Below are positions 35,341-42,746 of a stretch of 64,000 nt of DNA, piece after piece (position 1 is the stretch's first letter; each line of letters starts with the position of its first letter). The position numbers were made by a program, and so were the translations under genes. The stretch is from positions 62,001 to 126,000 of the forward strand of contig NZ_JPME01000015.1 of the NCBI RefSeq assembly GCF_000732605.1, written 5' to 3'. The notes beneath the pieces are model-generated. The model had not been told where the DNA came from. It did not search any database and saw nothing but the letters and a program-made list of their open reading frames with translations. This DNA is from Lacrimispora celerecrescens. GTDB taxonomy: Bacteria; Bacillota; Clostridia; Lachnospirales; Lachnospiraceae.

Positions 35341-36465
35341 ATGGAACAGGAAACGCTTAAAGTTTTGGCAGTGGCTGATCCGGCGGTGGAAGGTTATCTG
35401 GATAAAGAACTGGGGGTTTTAGACGGATATGGAGGAATGGTGGATTTTCATATCGTGCCCTGGGCGGATTACTATCCAATGATGATGAAAGCTTTTGCCG
35501 GGGAGGCAGATTATGACATTGTCATGGTTGCAGGCCATTTATGGCTTCGTGACTTTGTAGAAAAAGGATACCTTTCGGAACTGGAACTTAAGGAAGAGGA
35601 CATCCTTCCGGTTATTGCAGAAGAAATGAAGTACAAGGGAAAGGCCTATCTATCTCCCTCTTTCTGTGACGGACATATGATTCTCTACCGTAAAAGCCTG
35701 CTTAATCAGGTGCTTGGTAAGGAGCTTGGAAGCGTCATCACTCCCCAGGAATACATAGAGGCGGCTAAAGCCTACAAGGCGGCCTGCGGGGAACAGGCTG
35801 TGGCCATGAAGGCAGATAAGTCCGAGATATTTACCGATGCCCTTCCCTTCCTTCGCATGTACGGGGGAGAGGCTTATGATCCCGATGGATCTGCGGCCTG
35901 CGGAAAGGAAGATGTGATCAAGGGGCTTCAGTCTTACGTGGAACTGAAAGCCTGTGCAGTTGACGGTACAGAAAACTTCGGCAACGGGGAAATTGCAGAA
36001 GCGATCCGGCAAAAAAGAGCAGCTATGGCAGTTACCTGGAGCGGTCAGATGGGAGAAGTCTTTAAGGAAGGCTGTCTGGAACCGGAAGATCTGGGATTTT
36101 CCACGTTTTCTACGGCCTGGAATGTAACCTGGTCCTTTGGAATCTGTGCAAGCTGCAGGAAAAAAGAAGCTGCAGAGGAATTTCTTTCCTACCTTCGGTC
36201 GCCTGAGGTGGATCAGAAGGTGGGGAGAAAGAGCGGTGCTCCAATAAGAAGAGGAAGCTATCTGGAAGGGGCCGGTGATTGCCCCTGGTTTCCGGTGCAG
36301 CAGAAGATGATGGAACTTGCAAAGCCTCTTCCCAATCTGTCAAAGGCAGGGGAGAAAAACGGAGTCCTTTATGAGAAAATCTTTGAGGCGTTTTCCGGAA
36401 TAAAGACAGCAGAAGAAGCCATGAAGGAAGCCGGGCAAATGATAAATGGCATGACTGAACGGTAA
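35341..36465 (+). CDS. Leaderless extracellular-solute-binding-like protein in the microcompartment operon
   Basis: The 374-residue protein has the two-lobe fold of family 1 ABC solute-binding proteins (ADYDIVMVAGHLWLRDFVEK, YLSPSFCDGHMILYRKSLL, AMAVTWSGQMGEVF, then a YEKIFEAFSG tail). It begins directly at METKL-like mature sequence (MEQETLKVLAVADP): there is no signal peptide, lipobox or membrane segment, so it should stay in the cytoplasm. It is in line with the shell and flavoprotein genes, with GGAGAGG upstream. Its role is unknown: a cytosolic ligand buffer or sensor, or an exported protein missing its leader. Confidence 0.75.
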   Translation: MEQETLKVLAVADPAVEGYLDKELGVLDGYGGMVDFHIVPWADYYPMMMKAFAGEADYDIVMVAGHLWLRDFVEKGYLSELELKEEDILPVIAEEMKYKGKAYLSPSFCDGHMILYRKSLLNQVLGKELGSVITPQEYIEAAKAYKAACGEQAVAMKADKSEIFTDALPFLRMYGGEAYDPDGSAACGKEDVIKGLQSYVELKACAVDGTENFGNGEIAEAIRQKRAAMAVTWSGQMGEVFKEGCLEPEDLGFSTFSTAWNVTWSFGICASCRKKEAAEEFLSYLRSPEVDQKVGRKSGAPIRRGSYLEGAGDCPWFPVQQKMMELAKPLPNLSKAGEKNGVLYEKIFEAFSGIKTAEEAMKEAGQMINGMTER

Positions 36466-36485
36466 CGTTTGATCAGGGAGAAAAC

Positions 36486-37820
36486 ATGAAGATTATTATA
36501 ATTGGAGGAGTAGCGGCAGGAATGAGTGCCGCCTCCAAGATCCGCAGGGTCGACCCGGATGCGATAATAACGGTCTATGAAAAGGGAGGTTTTCTCTCTT
36601 ATGGAGCGTGCGGACTTCCCTACTATGTGGGGGACTATAACGATGATTACCGCAAAATGATCGCCCGTTCACAGGAGACCTTTACCAAGATGGGCATAGA
36701 AACCTTCCTCCGCCACGAAGTACTATCCGTTGACGTGGAAAAGAAAGAGGTCCTTGTAAAAAATCTGGAAACCGGTCAGGAATTTACGGATTTCTACGAT
36801 AAATTGATGATAGCGGTGGGAGCATCGGCTGTGGTTCCTCCTTTTCCGGGCAAGGAGCTTATGGGAGTCCATGTATTAAAATCCATGGAAGACGGGATCT
36901 TTTTAAAGGAATATGTAAAAATGCCGGAAATCCGTAATATCGTCATCGTTGGAGGCGGATATATCGGGGTAGAATGTGCGGAGGCGTTTTTAAACCTTGG
37001 AAAGAACGTCCGCATAGTTGAGGCAGCTCCCAGAATTCTTATGCCCTTTGATGAGGAAATCGCCTCCCTGGCCCATGAAGAGCTGGTAAAGTCAGGGGTC
37101 CTTCTTAACACCGGAGAAAAGGTGGAAGGGTTTTATGGAGACGGTCTTTATGTGAAGGGTGTAAAAACAGATAAAGGAACCTATGAGGCGGATTTGGTGA
37201 TCGTTGCTGTGGGGGTCCGTCCTTGTACCGATTTTTTAAAGAATACAGGAATCTCCATGGGCAAAAACGGCGGTCTCATCGTGGACCGGGAAATGAGAAC
37301 CTCTATACCGGATGTGTATGCGGCGGGAGACTGTATTCTTGTCTATCATGAAGTTTTAGAGGAAGACAGCTTCTTGGCTCTCGGAACCGTAGCAAACAAA
37401 TGCGGTAGGATCGCAGGCACCAATATGGCAGGGGGCCATGAATCATTTATAGGCGCCCTTGGGTCTGCTGCAATCAAGGTTTGCGGGCTGGAGCTTGGAC
37501 GTACGGGAATGGGAGAAGGAGATGCCATACGTCTGGGAAAAGATTATAAGACTTTGATTATCCAGGCAAATGACCATCCGGCGTACTATCCGGATCCAAC
37601 ACCCATCACCATTAAGCTGATCTATGAAAAAGGAACAAAAAGACTGCTTGGCGCACAGACCTGCGGACAAAAGGGGGCTGTTTTACGGGCAGATGTATTT
37701 GCTGTGGCAATTCATTGCAAGATGACAACGGCAGAGCTTGGAATGACGGATCTCATATATGCACCTCCCTTTTCCGGTGTTTGGGATGCCATCCAGATTG
37801 CCTGCAATGCAGCAAAATAA
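36486..37820 (+). CDS. FAD-dependent CoA-disulfide-reductase/NADH-oxidase-like protein
   Basis: The 444-residue flavoprotein has an N-terminal FAD Rossmann motif (IIIIGGVAAGMSAASKIRR), the redox Cys42 in LSYGACGLPYY, a second NAD(P)H motif (VIVGGGYIGVECAEA) and the VYAAGDC segment. This is the pattern of CoA-disulfide reductases, NADH oxidases and CoA-persulfide reductases. It could regenerate CoASH from CoA disulfide or oxidise NADH. In a locus that handles CoA and aldehydes a role in CoA redox is attractive; a sulfur-related role would fit a methylthio substrate. Confidence 0.85.
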   Translation: MKIIIIGGVAAGMSAASKIRRVDPDAIITVYEKGGFLSYGACGLPYYVGDYNDDYRKMIARSQETFTKMGIETFLRHEVLSVDVEKKEVLVKNLETGQEFTDFYDKLMIAVGASAVVPPFPGKELMGVHVLKSMEDGIFLKEYVKMPEIRNIVIVGGGYIGVECAEAFLNLGKNVRIVEAAPRILMPFDEEIASLAHEELVKSGVLLNTGEKVEGFYGDGLYVKGVKTDKGTYEADLVIVAVGVRPCTDFLKNTGISMGKNGGLIVDREMRTSIPDVYAAGDCILVYHEVLEEDSFLALGTVANKCGRIAGTNMAGGHESFIGALGSAAIKVCGLELGRTGMGEGDAIRLGKDYKTLIIQANDHPAYYPDPTPITIKLIYEKGTKRLLGAQTCGQKGAVLRADVFAVAIHCKMTTAELGMTDLIYAPPFSGVWDAIQIACNAAK

Positions 37821-37851
37821 AGGAGTGCAGGATAGAAAGTGAGGTCAGACC

Positions 37852-38664
37852 ATGAGCAAAATAATGACTTTGCAGGAGGCGGCCGCCCGGATTCATGACG
37901 GGGATATCCTGGGTCTTGGCGGCAATGTGCTCCATCGGGCGCCCATGGCAATGGTCAGGGAACTGGTGCGTCAGAATAAAAGGGACTTAAAGCTTGTAAA
38001 GACTGCAGGGGCTATGGATGTTGACATGCTTTGCTTCGGAGGCTGCGTTTCCAGCGTAGATGCCGGCTTTATCAGTTATGAAAGTGAATATTCCCTGGCC
38101 GGACATTACCGAAAGGCTGTTGAAAGCGGAACTGTAAAAGGTAATGAACATGCCTGTTATACCGTGATCTCCGCGCTCCGTGCCGCCAGTTACGGAGTAG
38201 GCTTTATGCCTGTAAAGGGACTTGTGATCAGCGACTTAATAGACGCCAATGATTATTTTATGCGGGTAGAGGATCCGTTTACAAAGGAACCGGTGACAGT
38301 GGTAAAGGCCATAAGGCCGGATGTTGCGGTCATCCATGTACAAGAGGCGGATGAAGAAGGGAACGCCAGGATCACGGGACCATTATTTGAGGATGTTTTA
38401 TTCTCCAGGGCGGCGAAAAGAATCATCCTGACGGCAGAGAATATTGTCCATGGATCTGCATTTACCGGCAGTTCTAAAAAAGCTGATATTCCCCATTTTC
38501 TGGTGGAAGCAGTTGTCAGGGTTCCCAAAGGGGCCGCACCCTGTTCGTGTCCGGGTTCTTATGATATTGACGGAAAAAATTTAAAGGAATTTAAAGGTCT
38601 GAAAGATTTGGGCGGCCTGAATGCCTATTTAAAGGCATTTGAAAAGTCCGATTACAAAGGATAA
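37852..38664 (+). CDS. CoA transferase subunit A (glutaconate/acyl-CoA transferase family)
   Basis: The 270-residue protein resembles subunit A of family I CoA transferases (GctA/IpdA/AtoD group): DGDILGLGGNVLHRAPMAMV, LVKTAGAMDVD, the YGVGFMPVKGL stretch and VHVQEADEEGNARITG. It pairs with the next gene. CoA transferases swap CoA between acids, for example from an acyl-CoA to acetate, and would release the acid product of the pathway. It is 31 bp after the flavoprotein. Confidence 0.85.
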   Translation: MSKIMTLQEAAARIHDGDILGLGGNVLHRAPMAMVRELVRQNKRDLKLVKTAGAMDVDMLCFGGCVSSVDAGFISYESEYSLAGHYRKAVESGTVKGNEHACYTVISALRAASYGVGFMPVKGLVISDLIDANDYFMRVEDPFTKEPVTVVKAIRPDVAVIHVQEADEEGNARITGPLFEDVLFSRAAKRIILTAENIVHGSAFTGSSKKADIPHFLVEAVVRVPKGAAPCSCPGSYDIDGKNLKEFKGLKDLGGLNAYLKAFEKSDYKG

Positions 38665-38675
38665 GGGGGCATGGC

Positions 38676-39401
38676 ATGATGGAAGAAAAATACAGAGTCT
38701 GCGATATTATGGTCTGCGCCATGGCCCGCCTCATACCTGACGGCAGCAAGGTGTTTCACGGAGTGTCCTCCCATATGCCCATGATTGCGCTGCTTCTGGC
38801 AAAAGCCCTTCATGCGCCGGGGGCGGTGCATTTGAATATTCCGGGCGGAACAGATCCAGATCCAGTGAGGCTTAAAAAGTATACCAGCGCAGGTCCGGAG
38901 CTTTTGGAACGAGCAACAGCCTATTTTCCTTTAATGGAAGTATTTGACCTGGCTATGAGGGGAGAACTGGATGTGGCATTCTTAAGCGGAATCCAGTTTG
39001 ATTCCCGCGGCAATGTCAATGCGTCGGTTATTGGAGATTACAAAAAACCAAAGGTGAGGATGCCGGGAGGAGCAGGTAGTGCCGTTCTCATTCCAACTGC
39101 GAAAAGGGCAATTCTTTGGAGAACAAAGCATGACAAGCGAACCTTTGTGAACCAGGTGGATTTTGTAACTACCAGGGGAAATGTAGAGCGGATCATCACC
39201 CCTTTATGCATCTTTAAAATGGAACATGGGGAAATGGTTTTAGAAACCATTCACCCGACTTCCAGCTTAGAAGAGGTAGAAGAAAATACCGGATTTCCTA
39301 TAAAATACTCCAATATCGCCTATACGCCCCTTCCAACAAAGGAAGAGTTAAGCGCGCTGAAACGGATCGATCCGGGAGATTTCAGAAATATAGAATTCTA
39401 A
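38676..39401 (+). CDS. CoA transferase subunit B
   Basis: The 241-residue partner subunit has HGVSSHMPMIALLLAKALHA near the start, the DVAFLSGIQFDSRGNVNASV block and a GGAGSAVL motif. The start is ATG 38676 or 38679. No clear glutamate-containing EN(G/S) active-site motif is visible to me, so catalysis may follow the GctB/IpdB-type variation. It is 11 bp downstream of subunit A and forms a two-gene unit with it. Confidence 0.82.
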   Translation: MMEEKYRVCDIMVCAMARLIPDGSKVFHGVSSHMPMIALLLAKALHAPGAVHLNIPGGTDPDPVRLKKYTSAGPELLERATAYFPLMEVFDLAMRGELDVAFLSGIQFDSRGNVNASVIGDYKKPKVRMPGGAGSAVLIPTAKRAILWRTKHDKRTFVNQVDFVTTRGNVERIITPLCIFKMEHGEMVLETIHPTSSLEEVEENTGFPIKYSNIAYTPLPTKEELSALKRIDPGDFRNIEF

Positions 39402-39412
39402 GGAGGCCACTC

Positions 39413-40585
39413 ATGGCACTTGAGAGAATCAATGCAGTAGGAACCAGCTTTTTTGGCCGCGGCTCCATCGGACTGCTGCCGGATGAGCTTAAGAAAAGGG
39501 GATTCAAGCGGGGACTTATCGTTACGGACCCCTTCCTGTATAAAAATGGCACCGGAGACAAAGTAGGAGCCTGTCTGCTAAAAGCAGGGGTGGAATACGC
39601 CATTTATTATCTGGTTGAACCAAATCCCACCACCATGGTTGTGGGTGACTGCCTGGAGGCTGCAAGGACTTTGGAAGTGGATCTTTTGGTGGCGGTGGGC
39701 GGCGGCTCTGCCATAGATACTGCAAAGGCCGTCAGCATAGTGATGGCAAACGGCGGTAGGGTAGAGGATTACGAAGGAGTGGACCGTTCCTTAAATCCGG
39801 GAATTCCCATTGTTGCGGTGAATACTACCGCAGGGACCGGTTCTGAGGTCACCTCGTTTTATATCGTGACTGACCCGGTGAGACATTCCAAAATGTGTAT
39901 GGTGGACCCAAACTGCTTGGTCACCATTGCCGTCAATGACGTGGATTTCATGATGAGTATGCCAAAAGCCCTCACCGCTTCCACGGGAATGGATGCCATG
40001 ACCCATGCCATTGAAGCGGCTGTGGCAAAGCGGGCAACTCCATATACGGATAAGGATGCCCTTTGGGCAATGGGTGTGATAGGTACATATCTTCCGGAAG
40101 CGGTGGCTGACGGAAACAATGAAAAAGCCAGAGAGATGATGGCTTATGCGGAATACAGTGCGGGCATGGCATTTTCCAATGCAGGACTTGGCATGGTGCA
40201 TGCCATGGCTCATTCCCTTGGAGGACTTATGAATCTGCCTCACGGCATCTGCAATGCGGTTTTGCTGCCTTTTGTTATGGAATTTAACGGGAGTAAGCCG
40301 GTAGCTGCAGAACGATATAAAAAGGTGGTTGAGGGACTTAAGCTTCCCGGGGCAGCTGCCATGACAGGGGAACAGGCCGTGAAAGAAACGGTGGCCTGTA
40401 TCAGGCGGCTGTCAAAAGAGGTTGGGATTACACAGAGTCTCAAAGAGCTTAAAGTAAATCCTGAGGATTTTAGAGCTTTGGCGGAAGTTGCGCTTAAGGA
40501 TTCCTGTATGGAGGACAATCCTTTTAAACCGACTGTCCAACAGGTCATAGAAGTATATCGGAACGCATATGAATGGCATGACTGA
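39413..40585 (+). CDS. Iron-containing alcohol dehydrogenase (PduQ/EutG-like role)
   Basis: The 390-residue protein is an iron-dependent (type III) alcohol dehydrogenase: GRGSIGLLPDEL, VAVGGGSAIDTAKAV, TTAGTGSEVTSF, the iron ligand region (GMDAMTHAIEAAV, GMVHAMAHSLGG, PHGICNAVLLPF). It interconverts an aldehyde and alcohol with NAD(H). In microcompartments this enzyme reduces part of the aldehyde to alcohol and thereby regenerates NAD+ for the aldehyde dehydrogenase. It starts 11 bp after the CoA transferase. Confidence 0.93.
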   Translation: MALERINAVGTSFFGRGSIGLLPDELKKRGFKRGLIVTDPFLYKNGTGDKVGACLLKAGVEYAIYYLVEPNPTTMVVGDCLEAARTLEVDLLVAVGGGSAIDTAKAVSIVMANGGRVEDYEGVDRSLNPGIPIVAVNTTAGTGSEVTSFYIVTDPVRHSKMCMVDPNCLVTIAVNDVDFMMSMPKALTASTGMDAMTHAIEAAVAKRATPYTDKDALWAMGVIGTYLPEAVADGNNEKAREMMAYAEYSAGMAFSNAGLGMVHAMAHSLGGLMNLPHGICNAVLLPFVMEFNGSKPVAAERYKKVVEGLKLPGAAAMTGEQAVKETVACIRRLSKEVGITQSLKELKVNPEDFRALAEVALKDSCMEDNPFKPTVQQVIEVYRNAYEWHD

Positions 40586-40618
40586 ACTGCAATAAATTGT
40601 GGGAAGGAGAAGGAATAA

Positions 40619-41632
40619 ATGAAAAAACTGATTAATGTACCGGAAAATTATGTAAATGAAATGCTGGAGGGAATTTATCTTGCTCATCCGGACTATGTTA
40701 CATACACGGAAGGCGACTTACGCTGCCTGGTCACTTCCAATAAGGTAGAGGGAAAAGTGGGGATTGCAACCGGAGGGGGTTCGGGGCACCTTCCTCTGTT
40801 CTTGGGTTATGTAGGAAAAGGAATGTTAGATGGCTGCTCGGTCGGGGATGTTTTCCAGTCTCCCAGCGCAGAGCAGATGCTTCATGTGACGAAAAGCATT
40901 GATTCCGGAGCAGGTGTTCTTTATATATACGGCAACTATAACGGGGATATCTTTAATTTTGATATGGCTGCGGAGATGGCGGATATGGAAGAGGATATTC
41001 ATGTTGAAAGCGTTGTTGCAGGGGAAGATGTGGCATCTCCCAAGGCAGCTCCCGGAGAGAAGAACACCAGAAGAGGCGTAGCCGGTATCTTTTTTGTATA
41101 TAAGTGCGCCGGAGCAGCTGCTGCAGCCGGGAAGGATTTGCAGGAAGTAAAACGGATCGCAGAGAAAGCGGCTGCTAATGTAAGGACCATGGGAGTGGCA
41201 CTTACCCCTTGTACCGTTCCGAGAGTCGGTCATCCGGGATTTGAGATCGGAGAGGATGAGATGGAAATCGGCATGGGAATCCATGGTGAGTCTGGAATCC
41301 GCCGGGGAAAACTGGAAACGGCAGATGAGATCACATCGGAAATGATGGAGAAAATCCTTGAAGATATTCCATACTGCGCCGGAGATGAGGTTGCGGTTCT
41401 GGTAAACGGACTGGGCGCTACTCCTCTTGACGAGCAGTATATTGTTGCAAGAAAGGTCAATCTGATTCTGGAAGAGAAGGGAATTAAGGTACACCGTTAT
41501 TATGTAGGTGAATATGTAACCTCCATTGAGATGGCAGGCTTATCCATTTCCCTTTTAAAAATGGATGAGGAACTGAAGGGCTATCTGGATGCTCCGGCTG
41601 ATACACCATTCTTTAAGCAGGGAATTGTCTAA
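40619..41632 (+). CDS. dhaK: Dihydroxyacetone kinase, substrate-binding subunit
   Basis: The 337-residue protein is a DhaK: GGGSGHLPLFLGYVGKGMLD (His of the substrate loop), YGNYNGDIFNFDMAAEMA, GVALTPCTVPRVGHPGF and MGIHGESGIRR, which contains the His that covalently binds dihydroxyacetone. It normally works with DhaL and the PTS protein DhaM. A kinase for DHA or a similar ketose would complement an aldolase that makes DHAP, but DHAP is already phosphorylated, so its place in the pathway is unclear. It follows the alcohol dehydrogenase by 33 bp with AAGGAGAAGG upstream. Confidence 0.9.
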   Translation: MKKLINVPENYVNEMLEGIYLAHPDYVTYTEGDLRCLVTSNKVEGKVGIATGGGSGHLPLFLGYVGKGMLDGCSVGDVFQSPSAEQMLHVTKSIDSGAGVLYIYGNYNGDIFNFDMAAEMADMEEDIHVESVVAGEDVASPKAAPGEKNTRRGVAGIFFVYKCAGAAAAAGKDLQEVKRIAEKAAANVRTMGVALTPCTVPRVGHPGFEIGEDEMEIGMGIHGESGIRRGKLETADEITSEMMEKILEDIPYCAGDEVAVLVNGLGATPLDEQYIVARKVNLILEEKGIKVHRYYVGEYVTSIEMAGLSISLLKMDEELKGYLDAPADTPFFKQGIV

Positions 41633-41719
41633 AGATACGATTGGAGCAGATGACATAAGCGCATACCGTTTGTCACGATTAATTATGCCGCCGGCATCAG
41701 CGGCAGAATGGAGGCTGAT

Positions 41720-42337
41720 ATGAACCAGCAGGAACTGATAGCCATGCTTGGCAGAATAAGTAAGATCATGGTGGAAAACCGAAACTACTTAATTGAACTG
41801 GACAGTGTTGTGGGAGACAGTGATCTGGGACTTACGATGACGGATGGATTCCAGGCGGCTTACGACGCGGTTTCAGATGGATCGGAGCCGGACCTGGGCA
41901 AGCTATTGTACAAAGCAGGAAAGACCATGGGAAATAAAGTTCCTTCTACCATGGGGACATTGATGGCAGCAGGACTGATGCGCGCCGGAAAGACGCTGAA
42001 AGGAAAGACAGAATTGTCCGGCACAGATGTTACTGCCTTGTTTGAAGCTTATGAAGCAGGTGTTGCAGATCTTGGTAAAGCGAAATTAGGGGATAAAACC
42101 TTTCTGGATGGATTTCATCCCGGAGTGCAGGTACTAAAAGCTGGAGTGGAAGCCGGAGAGTCCCTTGAGGAAGTCTTTGAGAAAGCAGCATTGGCTGCAT
42201 GGGAAGGCTTTGAACATACCACGACCATGATTGCCGTTCATGGAAGAGCGGCAACAAGAGGAGAAGCGTCCCGCTCCTTAAAAGATCCCGGGGCTGCTGT
42301 AGCGGCACTTATCATGAAGGCGTTTGCAGATAAATAA
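41720..42337 (+). CDS. dhaL: Dihydroxyacetone kinase, nucleotide-binding subunit (variant motif)
   Basis: The 205-residue all-helical protein is the DhaL type. The metal-binding loop reads VVGDSDLGLTM, where GDGDHG is usual, so two Asp remain and the His is Leu. GNKVPSTMGTLMAAG and DGFHPGVQVL match other conserved helices. ATG 41720 is set by GGAGG 5 bp upstream. No dhaM is present, so either a general PTS component or ATP supplies the phosphate; some DhaK/DhaL pairs are ATP-dependent. It is the last gene before a terminator. Confidence 0.85.
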   Translation: MNQQELIAMLGRISKIMVENRNYLIELDSVVGDSDLGLTMTDGFQAAYDAVSDGSEPDLGKLLYKAGKTMGNKVPSTMGTLMAAGLMRAGKTLKGKTELSGTDVTALFEAYEAGVADLGKAKLGDKTFLDGFHPGVQVLKAGVEAGESLEEVFEKAALAAWEGFEHTTTMIAVHGRAATRGEASRSLKDPGAAVAALIMKAFADK

Positions 42338-42346
42338 AAATAAATG

Positions 42347-42379
42347 ACCGGAGCAGACAGAGATGTTTTGCTCCGGTTT
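42347..42379 (+). terminator. Terminator after dhaL (end of microcompartment operon)
   Basis: ACCGGAGCA (42347-42355) pairs with TGCTCCGGT (42369-42377) and runs into T residues. Confidence 0.8.
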
Positions 42380-42521
42380 CTCAGAATATTTGCGATCAGG
42401 ACGGAAAAACAAAAGTTTTAAAAATAAAGGGAGCAGATAATAAAAACAACAAGTTTTTTGTAAGAAATAGACGATTATCATGTTAAAAAATTGGAGAAAA
42501 TGCAGAAAAAATTTAAAATAG

Positions 42522-42550
42522 TTGCATCAATTTACAAATGGTGTTATATT
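42522..42550 (+). promoter_or_regulatory. Promoter of the beta-glucoside operon
   Basis: TTGCAT (42522-42527) and TATATT (42545-42550) are 17 bp apart. About 200 nt of leader follows before the EII gene. Confidence 0.7.
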
Positions 42551-42588
42551 GTATCTAGTTGAGTACAACTAAATAGCAAAACAGGAAG

Positions 42589-42692
42589 ACGTGTTACTGG
42601 TAATGCAGGCAAGATCGGATTGAGCAAAGAATGATAAGGCTTATTATTTTTAGTCTTATGATTGATATCGCTTGATCGGGTCTTTTTTTATT
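42589..42692 (+). promoter_or_regulatory. Ribonucleic antiterminator (RAT) and overlapping terminator, LicT/BglG type
   Basis: GTGTTACTGGTAATGCAGGC at 42591-42610, followed by AAGATC, matches the LicT-type RAT (GTTACTG - AxxGCAGGCAA). Its 3' end overlaps a terminator stem that ends in GGGTCTTTTTTTA at 42678-42690. The antiterminator protein encoded at 46119 should bind this RNA and let transcription continue when beta-glucoside is present. Confidence 0.8.
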
Positions 42693-42746
42693 TTGTCATT
42701 CCGGCCGGATGATAAGATATGATATCACTTGAAAGGGGTTTGGAAA

